Shown here: positions 6,702 through 12,696 of the stretch, piece by piece
Layout: each line of letters starts with the position of its first letter
Position numbering within the stretch: the stretch's first letter is position 1
DNA from: JBKPFU01 sp046728975
Lineage (GTDB): Bacteria > Actinomycetota > Thermoleophilia > Gaiellales > Gaiellaceae
Length of the DNA stretch: 14,149 bases
Direction of reading: 5' to 3'
Assembly: GCA_046728975.1 (NCBI GenBank)
Contig: JBKPFU010000178.1
Span: 1 to 14,149, forward strand
Made by a program: the position numbers and the translations under genes
The notes under the pieces: generated by a model
Database searches by the model: none
What the model was told of the DNA's origin: nothing
What the model saw: the letters and a program-made list of their open reading frames with translations, nothing else

Positions 6702-8189
6702 TCAGGAGAGCGTGAGCGTGCGCTCGAAGAGGGTCGCCCCTGCCGTGTTGACGATGCGCATCGTCAGCGAGCCGCCGCTCGAGATGTCGAGCTCGCCGAA
6801 GTTGAATGCCGCCTTCGCGGCCGCCCAAGACGTGACAGGCGCCGGCGGCGCGGGCCCGAACAGCTTCGTCGGATTGAGTGTCACGTCGAAGTCGGCCGTC
6901 GGGAAGATGCCGGCGTTCAGCGGCCCCGTCGCGAGCTCGTGAACGACGAACGACGAGTCTGCGAACGGCACGTACCGGAATGCCTCTGCGAAGTGGATAT
7001 CGGTAGTGATCCAGACGGTGTTGCGGATTCGGTTCTGCTGCATGAAACCCAGGATGTCCAGCAACTCGCGCTCGTAGCCGGTGTTCTGATCGAAGTTCGC
7101 CCACCCGTCGCGCCCGTTCGCCGCGGGGAAGCCGGTCGGGATCGACATCGGCACGCTGGAGACGATCACCTTCCACCTCGCGTCGGAGGCGAGCAGCCGC
7201 TCCTTCAGCCAGGTGACCTGCTCGCGGCCGAGCATTGTCTTCGGATGAGCGTCCGTGTCCTCCGCGAAGTTCGGATCGCGGTACTGGCGCGTGTCGAGCA
7301 CAAACAGCTCGGCGTTCTTGCCCCAGCGGAGCGAGCGGTACAGGCGGAGGGGCGTGTTCTCCGCGATCGGGATCGGCGTGTAGTCGAGGAACGCCTTCAG
7401 CCCGATCGGCATCAGGTGGACGCCGGGCGTGTACGGAGGCGTGGTGCGAGTGTCGGTCAGCGGCCCGAAGTCGTTGACGACCTCGTGGTCGTCCCAGACG
7501 CCGACGTAGTCGGTGCCCTGGAGCAGGCGCTGGAACTTCGGCGCCGCTCGCGTGTACCGCCAGTGCTTCCAGTAGGTCGGTAGATCGGCGGCGGGCCCGA
7601 AGTCGCCGGCGATCTGCACGTTGCCGTAGAGACCAGTGCTCGTGCAGGCGTTGTCCGCGTAGATGATGTCGCCGAGGCCGACGAAGACGTCGGGCCGGCG
7701 AGCCTGCACCGTGTCCATGATCGGGATGCCTTCCGTCGCGTCGCGGCAGACGTTCTGGCCGGCGATGTCGCCGCCGAAGGCAAGGCGGAGCGGCCCGGCG
7801 TCGTCATCGGCCGGCGCCGTCCGGAACGAGCCCTTGACCGCCGGCCCTTGTGAGCGGCCGGGCGAGCCAAGGCTGAACCAGACCCGGTAGCGATACGTCC
7901 TTTCGGGCGCGAGGTGCTCGAGCGGCACGCGCGCCGTGTAGTCGGCGTCGGCGATCGCCTCCGCGCGCGCGATGTGGCCGTGACGACCACCCGACAGAAC
8001 AACGTTCAGCGTCGCCGTGCGATCGGTACGCGCCCAAAGGAGCGCAGACGACGCCGTCACGTCGCCGACGATGACGCCGTGGGTGATGCTCGGACCATGT
8101 CCTCGGTGGACGCGGGCCGCCGTACCCGCACTCCCGGCCGCGAGCGCGAGCACGCCGATGCAGATAACGAAGGCTGGGATCTTCGACAT
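6702..8189 (-). CDS. PhoD-like alkaline phosphatase/phosphodiesterase, secreted
   Basis: Extracytoplasmic metallophosphoesterase of the PhoD family, which releases phosphate from phosphomonoesters or diesters using Fe/Ca ions. 495 aa. It has a signal peptide (MSKIPAFVICIGVLALAAGS), an N-terminal Fn3-like domain (about 35-125; SALLWARTDRTATLNV), then the catalytic domain: FGGDIAGQNVC (Asp141, Cys148), GLGDIIYADN (Asp174), VWDDHEVVNDFG (232-241), LDTRQYRD, VPMSIPTG and TTDIHFAEAF (Asp397, His399). The Cys in the first motif is the iron ligand known in PhoD. The start at 8189 is fixed by a near-perfect Shine-Dalgarno; the reading frame extends open to 8234 without a ribosome binding site. It is convergent to selB and divergent from tRNA-Sec. 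It carries Cys at the metal site and no in-frame TGA, so nothing indicates a selenoprotein. Confidence 0.95.
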   Translation of the reverse strand: MSKIPAFVICIGVLALAAGSAGTAARVHRGHGPSITHGVIVGDVTASSALLWARTDRTATLNVVLSGGRHGHIARAEAIADADYTARVPLEHLAPERTYRYRVWFSLGSPGRSQGPAVKGSFRTAPADDDAGPLRLAFGGDIAGQNVCRDATEGIPIMDTVQARRPDVFVGLGDIIYADNACTSTGLYGNVQIAGDFGPAADLPTYWKHWRYTRAAPKFQRLLQGTDYVGVWDDHEVVNDFGPLTDTRTTPPYTPGVHLMPIGLKAFLDYTPIPIAENTPLRLYRSLRWGKNAELFVLDTRQYRDPNFAEDTDAHPKTMLGREQVTWLKERLLASDARWKVIVSSVPMSIPTGFPAANGRDGWANFDQNTGYERELLDILGFMQQNRIRNTVWITTDIHFAEAFRYVPFADSSFVVHELATGPLNAGIFPTADFDVTLNPTKLFGPAPPAPVTSWAAAKAAFNFGELDISSGGSLTMRIVNTAGATLFERTLTLS

Positions 8190-8191
8190 CG

Positions 8192-8200
8192 CTCCTCCTT
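8192..8200 (-). promoter_or_regulatory. Strong Shine-Dalgarno AAGGAGGAG of the PhoD-like gene
   Basis: AAGGAGGAG on the minus strand, 2 nt before ATG 8189 (AGGAGG core spaced 4 nt). It decides the start in favour of 8189 over the open extension to 8234. Confidence 0.8.
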
Positions 8201-8332
8201 TCTGATAGGGGCCCGAGAACCAGCCGTCCGGCACGGGCCGCAGGCTCTTCTGCCGCAGGCGCCCACGCGAACATCGTCATCACCTCCGTCCCCGGGCAGA
8301 GCGATTGTGGGCGCCGTTGGGCGGCGAGTCAA

Positions 8333-8353
8333 CCGCCGCGCTTGGCGCGGCGG
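8333..8353. promoter_or_regulatory. Inverted repeat overlapping the tRNA-Sec promoter
   Basis: Perfect 8-bp arms (CCGCCGCG / CGCGGCGG) around CTTGG. It ends 7 nt before the -10 box TACCCT of tRNA-Sec and covers the place where a -35 element would lie. It could be an operator or simply a GC-rich hairpin; no T-tract follows on either strand, so it is unlikely to be a terminator. Confidence 0.4.
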
Positions 8354-8360
8354 ACCCGGC

Positions 8361-8366
8361 TACCCT
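8361..8366 (+). promoter_or_regulatory. Candidate -10 box TACCCT of tRNA-Sec
   Basis: TANNNT hexamer ending 6 nt before the first base of the mature tRNA (8373), the spacing expected if transcription starts at or next to the tRNA 5' end. Confidence 0.5.
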
Positions 8367-8372
8367 CCGACC

Positions 8373-8465
8373 GGAGCGGCACGGGCCCGGTGGCCCAACC
8401 GGTCTTCAAAACCGGTGAGGTCTGGCAGCCCCAGGCTGGGTAGGTTCGACTCCTGCGCCGCTCCG
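8373..8465 (+). tRNA. selC: tRNA-Sec (anticodon UCA)
   Basis: Suppressor tRNA that reads UGA as selenocysteine. The folded form is readable directly. There is an 8-bp acceptor stem, the bacterial Sec hallmark (GGAGCGGC 8373-8380 with GCCGCTCC 8457-8464). The long D stem is GGGCC/GGCCC (8383-8387/8392-8396). The anticodon stem CCGGT/ACCGG (8399-8403/8411-8415) encloses the loop CTTCAAA with anticodon TCA at 8406-8408. The long variable arm is CAGCC-CCA-GGCTG (8426-8438). The T stem GTAGG/CCTGC (8440-8444/8452-8456) has loop TTCGACT. The discriminator is G8465 and CCA is not encoded. Total 93 nt. It lies 1.7 kb from selB, separated by the PhoD-like gene. Its 3' portion recurs three times downstream, marking it as an integration target. 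Confidence 0.98.
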
Positions 8466-8485
8466 TAGAGTCCTTTGCAGGGAAA

Positions 8486-8505
8486 AGCCCCGCCGAAACG
8501 GGGTT
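8486..8505 (-). terminator. Hairpin downstream of tRNA-Sec
   Basis: Stem GCCCCG/CGGGGT (including one G-T pair, plus an outer A-T) with loop CCGAAA. On the minus strand it is followed by CTTTTCCC, a fair terminator. On the plus strand it lies 20 nt after the tRNA and could end its transcript, with only a weak T stretch. Confidence 0.5.
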
Positions 8506-8538
8506 CTCCGTTGCCGGATGAGGCGACGCGACTGCTAC

Positions 8539-8557
8539 TTCTGCCCGCTTTTCTGCC
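8539..8557. repeat. 19-nt direct repeat, copy A (islet 1, proximal)
   Basis: TTCTGCCCGCTTTTCTGCC, identical to 9579-9597. It lies 73 nt after the tRNA-Sec. Read on the minus strand it gives basic tails such as RQKSGQK followed by a stop. I infer a relic of a recombinase 3' end, but this is not proven. Confidence 0.6.
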
Positions 8558-8690
8558 GAAACAGCCTCTCGCCGCGCCGTAGCTAATCGGCGGCCGCTTC
8601 GGTCAACCATGCGGGTCGGCCGCCTCGAGAGCAATGCGTAGTCATGCTGGCCGATCTCTGCCTCGAGCGTACGATGGTCGAGGTGAAGCG

Positions 8691-9470
8691 ATGAACCTCT
8701 TCGGCTTCGTGCCGGGGTACGAGGCGCACATCTACGACAGTGGCCGCGAGCCCGCGTTCCTGATGCTGCTCGCGTTCATCCTGACGCTTGCGGGGACTCG
8801 CTTCTACACACGCATGGCTCGCGTCCGCGGCTGGGGCAGCGCGATCGTTGGTGACGTACACGTTCATCACCTCGTGCCTGGCCTCCTGATGAGCTTCGTC
8901 GCAGCGGGCCTCGTCATCGGGCTCCACCCGCGCGAGTTCTGGGTCGCAGTGCTTGCAGCCGCCTTCGGAGCCGGCGCCGCCCTCGTTCTCGACGAGTTCG
9001 CGATGCTCCTCCATCTCGACGACGTCTACTGGACGACCGAGGGTCGTCTCTCGATCGAGGCCTGCGTGGCGGCGATCGGCTTCCTCGGGCTCGTGGTTCT
9101 GGCGACCTTCCCCCTCAGCTCCGACTCCGCCGAAGAGAAGCTCGGATGGTTGCTTGCCGACCTACTGCTCGCCCTTAACGGTTGCCTGATCGCGGTGACG
9201 ATGCTGAAGGGAAAGCTCAAGCAGGGTCTCTTCGGGATCGTCTTCTTCCCCATCTCGATGGTCGGCGCCCTTCGGCTCGCGAAGCCGAGCTCGATCTGGG
9301 CGCGCCGCTTCTACGCCGAAGACGGCCGGAGGCTGCGGCGGAGCAGGGACCGCTACATCTCTCGCGAGACGCGGTGGGACGCCCGACGGCAGCGGTTCTT
9401 CGACCTCATCGGCGGCGCACCTCATCTGGGGTCAAAGAGAGACAAGGTGAGGACGCCAAAGCACGGCTAG
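8691..9470 (+). CDS. Conserved hypothetical six-helix membrane protein
   Basis: 259-aa integral membrane protein of unknown function. About six hydrophobic helices are visible (roughly residues 22-40, 60-78, 83-107, 123-141, 151-171, 179-196), then a basic cytosolic tail rich in Arg (WARRFYAEDGRRLRRSRDRY). Conserved-looking polar motifs at the membrane are VHVHHLVPG (57-64) and ALVLDEFAMLLHLDDVYWTTEGR (97-119). I recall this His-His plus LDEF..HL.DVYW pattern in uncharacterised actinobacterial membrane proteins; it could bind metal or lipid, which is speculation. ATG 8691 is chosen because GAGGTG at 8680-8685 serves as Shine-Dalgarno; an in-frame ATG at 8634 has none. A TACGAT at 8670-8675 may be the -10 box. 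It is the only gene of islet 1. Confidence 0.82.
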   Translation: MNLFGFVPGYEAHIYDSGREPAFLMLLAFILTLAGTRFYTRMARVRGWGSAIVGDVHVHHLVPGLLMSFVAAGLVIGLHPREFWVAVLAAAFGAGAALVLDEFAMLLHLDDVYWTTEGRLSIEACVAAIGFLGLVVLATFPLSSDSAEEKLGWLLADLLLALNGCLIAVTMLKGKLKQGLFGIVFFPISMVGALRLAKPSSIWARRFYAEDGRRLRRSRDRYISRETRWDARRQRFFDLIGGAPHLGSKRDKVRTPKHG

Positions 9471-9535
9471 CGATCGCGTCACATTCGAGCAGCACGGTTC
9501 GGCCACGGACGCGCTTCAGCCGCCTAAGCAGGAGA

Positions 9536-9560
9536 TGGAGCTAGCCGGACTCGAACCGGC
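9536..9560 (-). pseudogene. 3' end of a second tRNA or tmRNA (fragment)
   Basis: On the minus strand this reads a perfect T arm (GCCGG TTCGAGT CCGGC) followed by TAGCTCC and discriminator A. No matching 5' acceptor (GGAGCTA or GGGGCTG) occurs upstream on that strand, so it is only a 3' end. The AGCTCCA terminus resembles tmRNA as well as some tRNAs; which one cannot be decided. A minus-strand reading frame ending ...NSAPITRRFESG runs into it and stops at the TAG of TAGCTCC, as recombinase genes often do at att sites. Confidence 0.6.
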
Positions 9561-9578
9561 GCGTAATCGGCGCCGAAT

Positions 9579-9597
9579 TTCTGCCCGCTTTTCTGCC
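9579..9597. repeat. 19-nt direct repeat, copy B (islet 1, distal)
   Basis: Identical to 8539-8557. It lies 18 nt from the tRNA/tmRNA 3' fragment and 85 nt before the tRNA-Sec duplicate. On the minus strand it encodes GRKAGR within a short open tail that runs into the tRNA/tmRNA fragment. Confidence 0.6.
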
Positions 9598-9682
9598 CAT
9601 CTGAGCCGACCGGATCCGACCGAGCATGACCTGAGCGAGCCGGCAGCGGCTTAGCTGAGCGGAGCTGGCCTAATCCTCAGAC

Positions 9683-9744
9683 CTTCAAAACCGGTGACGT
9701 CTGGCAGCCCCAGGCTGGGTAGGTTCGACTCCTGCGCCGCTCCG
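9683..9744 (+). pseudogene. tRNA-Sec 3' duplicate 1 (att-like)
   Basis: 62 nt matching tRNA-Sec 8404-8465 with one mismatch (G8419 to C9698). It begins exactly at the first base of the anticodon loop (CTTCAAA) and ends at the discriminator G. There is no 5' half, so it is not a functional tRNA. It marks the distal border of islet 1. Confidence 0.93.
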
Positions 9745-9975
9745 TTTCCGCGCACCAGCAGCGGAAGCGTGGTCGCGAAGTACAGGCTCGACGGTCTCCC
9801 GCCTGGAGGCTCGTACACCCTCGAGCACAGCCGTTTCGGCCGGCGGGTCGCGACGGTCGATTTCTTCGGCGAAGTAGCTGAGAGCGATGAGACCGGTAAT
9901 TACGAACGACTGGCGCCACCGGGGTCGTTCATCCGGTCTGCCACGAGGTCTTCGACGTATTCCGCCTCTTGGTGA
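9745..9975 (+). pseudogene. Possible remnant of a CARDB-like extracellular domain
   Basis: An open plus-strand frame starting right at the tRNA-Sec duplicate border reads YRLDGLPPGGSYTLEHSRFG and then VDFFGEVAESDETGNYERL before decaying into the 3' end of the opposite hydrolase gene. 'LxPGxSYTL' followed by 'EVAESDETxNY' resembles the end of CARDB (cell-adhesion-related) repeats. It has no start codon of its own. It could be a truncated gene cut by the integration, or chance in high-GC sequence. Confidence 0.3.
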
Positions 9976-11321
9976 ATGACGAGGCGTTCGGCCCTGCCAT
10001 CCTCCCCTGGATCGAAGACAACTCTCACCTTTGCCGCCTGCGCAAACCACTCGTCGCCGCCCGCAGGTAGGAGTTCGATCGGATCCTGCCCCGGCGGAAC
10101 GAGTAGGAGTCCCGCTGGGCCGTGCTCGATGCGGAGCGCTTGACCATCTCCCAGCTGATAGAGCCCGACGTACAGATCGTGGCCCCTGCTCGATTGCCCA
10201 ACCTGCGGCTCGCACGAAAGAGAGTCGGGCCATTCGTACGCTCGCGCGATCGCGTCGCGCAGCGGACCGATTAAACGCCAGCCATCGTCCGCGTTCGTCA
10301 TCACCACGGCGCCGAGGCCAACCTCGGCGTAAGCGCCCATCCAGGCGATGAAGCCCTGGTCGTCTCCTCCGTGGCCGAACAGGAGCGAGGGCCCCTCGCC
10401 TTCCAACCTAAAGCCCAATCCATACGCAACGTTCGACGCCTGCGGGCGCAGAACCTCGTCCGCCAGCTCCCGCGGCAAGATCGTGGCCGGCGCGCCGGCC
10501 TTTGCCCGTTGGACCCCTGTCAGGAACCGAGCGAGGTCGGTGGGGGTCGTCCAGAGTCCGGCAGCCGCCATCTCCGGGTACACGTGCCAGCCCCCCTCGA
10601 CAGGCTTTCCGCCCTGTCGATGGCCGCTTGCCGCCCGCGGCCACAGGTGCTCCGGCAGCGGCTCCTCATACGTGCTGTCCGCCATCCCGAGTGGATCGAG
10701 CACCAGCTCGCGGGCAAGCTCAGGGAAGGGCGTCCCGGTCACATCGACAAGCAGTTGCTGCAGCACGCAATAGCCGCCGCCCGAGTAGCTGAACTGGAGG
10801 CTTGGAATCGTGCTCACGCGGACCGGCGGCGTGTTGCCCTTGCCGTCGAGGACCTCAATCAGGGTCGGCGCCTGCGCATCACGGGGATAGCCGGGAAAGC
10901 CGTGCACGGTGAGACCCGCCGTGTGCGAAAGGAGCTGCCGCACGCTCACGTGCGGCTGCCAGCCGAGGTTCGCGGGCACCTTCCAAGTCACGAGGAGCTC
11001 GTTCACGTCAGCTTCGAGCTCGAGCTTGCCTTCGGCGACGAGGCACAGGGCAGACATCGCCGCTACCGGCTTGCTGATCGACCCCGCCTGGAACAGCGTC
11101 CGCGGCGTCACCGGCTCGTCGGTTCGGGCATCGCGCAGGCCCCAGGCGCGAGCCCAGTCGGTCGTCCCGCCAGCGACAACGGCGAGGCTAACGGCCGGAA
11201 TCTGAAAATGCTCCATCAGCGCCGTCAGTTCCGAGGGAGGCTCAGTGTCGTGGGGCAGCGCCGAGGGAAGCCGGACGTCCGCTGCGATCCTCTCGTCGAC
11301 TCCCACGGCTCCCCTATCCAA
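9900..11321 (-). CDS. Serine beta-lactamase-fold hydrolase (class C / S12-like)
   Basis: 473-aa penicillin-binding-protein-like serine hydrolase. The motifs are S-I-S-K at 81-84 (nucleophile Ser81, Lys84), Y-S-G at 179-181 (general base Tyr179), and H-G-G at 317-319 in place of KTG, as in class C and esterase/peptidase S12 relatives. The core spans about 30-360. A C-terminal extension of about 100 aa follows (HDLYVGLYQLGDGQALRIEH...), a small beta domain seen in many family members. No signal peptide is visible, so it looks cytosolic, unlike true beta-lactamases. The substrate may be an ester or D-amino-acid peptide. The start is either TTG 11321 or GTG 11306, which has GGGGAG just upstream but very close. 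It is the only intact gene of islet 2. Confidence 0.88.
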   Translation of the reverse strand: MDRGAVGVDERIAADVRLPSALPHDTEPPSELTALMEHFQIPAVSLAVVAGGTTDWARAWGLRDARTDEPVTPRTLFQAGSISKPVAAMSALCLVAEGKLELEADVNELLVTWKVPANLGWQPHVSVRQLLSHTAGLTVHGFPGYPRDAQAPTLIEVLDGKGNTPPVRVSTIPSLQFSYSGGGYCVLQQLLVDVTGTPFPELARELVLDPLGMADSTYEEPLPEHLWPRAASGHRQGGKPVEGGWHVYPEMAAAGLWTTPTDLARFLTGVQRAKAGAPATILPRELADEVLRPQASNVAYGLGFRLEGEGPSLLFGHGGDDQGFIAWMGAYAEVGLGAVVMTNADDGWRLIGPLRDAIARAYEWPDSLSCEPQVGQSSRGHDLYVGLYQLGDGQALRIEHGPAGLLLVPPGQDPIELLPAGGDEWFAQAAKVRVVFDPGEDGRAERLVIHQEAEYVEDLVADRMNDPGGASRS

Positions 11322-11455
11322 ATCGATGATGACGCTAAACGGAAATCGGGTGGCCCAGCACGCGCCTGATCCACCGTGAACTCACCCCAGGCCGCCCCGG
11401 GACTGTCAGGGCCCATGGCGGTGATCAGCCGGCTCACCGAATCGAACCTCGACAC

Positions 11456-11487
11456 GGCTGGGTAGGTTCGACTCCTGCGCCGCTCCG
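11456..11487 (+). pseudogene. tRNA-Sec 3' duplicate 2 (att-like, short)
   Basis: 32 nt identical to tRNA-Sec 8434-8465. The match continues for five bases (TAGAG) into the downstream flank, giving 37/37. It covers the T arm and the 3' acceptor strand only. It is followed by the promoter region of the LtrA-like gene and marks the border between islets 2 and 3. Confidence 0.9.
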
Positions 11488-11515
11488 TAGAGCCTGATCG
11501 GCGTGCGCCGCTCGG

Positions 11516-11521
11516 TAAGGT
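11516..11521 (+). promoter_or_regulatory. Candidate -10 box TAAGGT for the LtrA-like gene (leaderless)
   Basis: TAAGGT ends 6 nt before GTG 11528 and no Shine-Dalgarno precedes the GTG, the same geometry as for selA. The promoter lies 28 nt past the tRNA-Sec duplicate, so the islet brings its own promoter. Confidence 0.45.
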
Positions 11522-11527
11522 CGGCGA

Positions 11528-12688
11528 GTGTCGGACCCGGAGCCCCAGCTCGAGGACCAAGAGCACCAGGTCACCCCGCTCGAGCTCTTCTTCGACCTGG
11601 TGTTCGTGTTCGCGATTACTCAGGTCACGAGCCTGCTCTCACACGACGCGACATGGGGCGGAGTCCTCCACGGAATGCTCGTCCTCGTCGCGCTCTGGTG
11701 GGCGTGGACCGGCTACGCGTGGCTGACCAGCACACTGGACGTCGACGAGGGCGGCGTGCGGCTGGCGATGCTCGCGGCGATGGGCGCGATGCTCGTTGCC
11801 GCTTTGGCGGTACCCGGCGCCTTCGCGGACGACGCCGTCCTATTCGCCGTCGCGTACCTCCTCGTCCGCCTCCTCCACATCGTGCTCTACGCGATCGTCG
11901 GTCGCGACGACCCCGACCTTCTCGGCGCGGTTCTCCGATTCGCGCCGACGTCGATCGTCGGCGCGTCGCTGCTCGTGCTGGCCGGTTTCCTAGAAGGGGA
12001 CGTGCGCATCGTGGTCTGGGTGGTTGCGCTTGCAATCGACTATCTCGGCCCCGCCGTTCTCGGCGCCGGCCGCGGCTGGCGGATTGCGCCCGAGCACTTC
12101 GCGGAGCGGCACGGTCTTGTCATCCTGATCGCGCTCGGCGAGTCGATCGTTGCGATCGGCGTCGGCGCCGGCTTCGAGCTGACGACGCGAGTCATCATCG
12201 CCGCGGCGCTCGCGATCGTCGTCGTCTCGGCGCTCTGGTGGCTCTACTTCGATGTGGCCGCGATCTTCGCCCGGAGGCGGCTCCGGGAGGCGACCGGTGT
12301 CGAGCAGGCACGGCTCGCGCGGGACGCGTACAGCTATCTCCATCTGCCGATGGTCGCTGGCATCGTGCTCTTCGCTCTCGGCCTCAAGACAACCCTTGGC
12401 CACGTCGGCGACGAGCTCGACACTGTGCCCGCAGTGGGGCTCTGTGGCGGCGCCGCGCTCTACCTGCTTGGGCACATCGCGTTCCTCTTCCGAGCGACGC
12501 GTCGCCTCTTTCGGCGGCGGACTGTCGGGGCGGTTGTGTTGCTCGCGCTGATTCCGGCCGCGACCGCAATTCCGGCACTCGCGGCGCTCGGCCTCGTCAG
12601 CTTCGTCTGCTCGCTGATCGTGGCGTACGAGGTGATCCGCTATCGCGCGCATCGGATGCAGGTCCGGCACCCCGAGCTCGCGACCTGA
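11528..12688 (+). CDS. Low temperature requirement A (LtrA) family membrane protein
   Basis: 386-aa polytopic membrane protein of the LtrA family, named after a Listeria gene needed for growth in the cold; the biochemical role is not established. The family signature lies near the N-terminus: TPLELFFDLVFVFAITQVTS (residues 16-35). About ten hydrophobic segments follow, with typical motifs WWAWTGYAWLTS, HIVLYAIVGRDD, HFAERHGLVILIALGESIVAIG (conserved E-H-F-x-E-R-x-G-L...GES) and ALWWLYFD. Length is normal for the family (about 370-400). GTG 11528 fits the -10 box and homologous N-termini. It is convergent with the small ORF, 8 nt between stops. Confidence 0.93.
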   Translation: MSDPEPQLEDQEHQVTPLELFFDLVFVFAITQVTSLLSHDATWGGVLHGMLVLVALWWAWTGYAWLTSTLDVDEGGVRLAMLAAMGAMLVAALAVPGAFADDAVLFAVAYLLVRLLHIVLYAIVGRDDPDLLGAVLRFAPTSIVGASLLVLAGFLEGDVRIVVWVVALAIDYLGPAVLGAGRGWRIAPEHFAERHGLVILIALGESIVAIGVGAGFELTTRVIIAAALAIVVVSALWWLYFDVAAIFARRRLREATGVEQARLARDAYSYLHLPMVAGIVLFALGLKTTLGHVGDELDTVPAVGLCGGAALYLLGHIAFLFRATRRLFRRRTVGAVVLLALIPAATAIPALAALGLVSFVCSLIVAYEVIRYRAHRMQVRHPELAT

Positions 12689-12696
12689 CGCCGGGG

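Larger units (their letters stand above)
8466..9744 (+). mobile_element. Islet 1 between tRNA-Sec and its first 3' duplicate
   Basis: 1279-bp segment bounded by the intact tRNA-Sec and a 62-nt duplicate of its 3' portion (one mismatch), the arrangement left by site-specific insertion into a tRNA gene. It carries one gene (six-helix membrane protein), a hairpin, a 19-nt direct repeat near both ends, and a minus-strand 3' end of another tRNA/tmRNA. No complete recombinase is present, so it is a remnant or a non-autonomous unit. Its border copy is less diverged than that of islet 3, suggesting it is younger. Confidence 0.55.
9471..9899. other. Gene-poor junction of islets 1 and 2
   Basis: 429 bases between the membrane-protein gene and the end of the hydrolase gene, with no intact gene. 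It holds a minus-strand tRNA/tmRNA 3' end (9536-9560), a 19-nt direct repeat (9579-9597), the first tRNA-Sec duplicate (9683-9744) and a coding-like fragment (from 9745). The 65 bases 9471-9535 show nothing recognisable. Confidence 0.7.
9745..11487 (-). mobile_element. Islet 2 between tRNA-Sec duplicates 1 and 2
   Basis: 1743-bp segment delimited by two tRNA-Sec 3' duplicates. It contains one intact gene, a beta-lactamase-fold serine hydrolase on the minus strand, and a coding-like fragment at its left edge. No recombinase is recognisable. The 134 bases 11322-11455 before the distal border contain no gene; a short open plus-strand tail (...ISRLTESNLDTAG) ends inside the border copy. Confidence 0.5.

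Noticed and set aside
6657..6704. TGA at the end of the PhoD-like gene followed closely by a 12-bp hairpin: a possible SECIS and selenocysteine codon
   Set aside because: The protein ends naturally after LFERTLTLS, the extension reads as antisense of selB, and the hairpin is better explained as a shared terminator. No catalytic position would hold the Sec.
8329..8634. Minus-strand ORF across tRNA-Sec (…ERRRSRTYPAWGC…) and similar frames at the three duplicates (for example 9677-9919, 9685-10233, 11225-11566)
   Set aside because: They are antisense readings of the tRNA-Sec 3' end; their shared peptide comes from the repeated RNA sequence, not from a protein family.
9683..9744. Additional functional tRNA genes at the duplicates
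   Set aside because: All three lack a 5' half (acceptor 5' strand, D arm), so none can fold into a tRNA.
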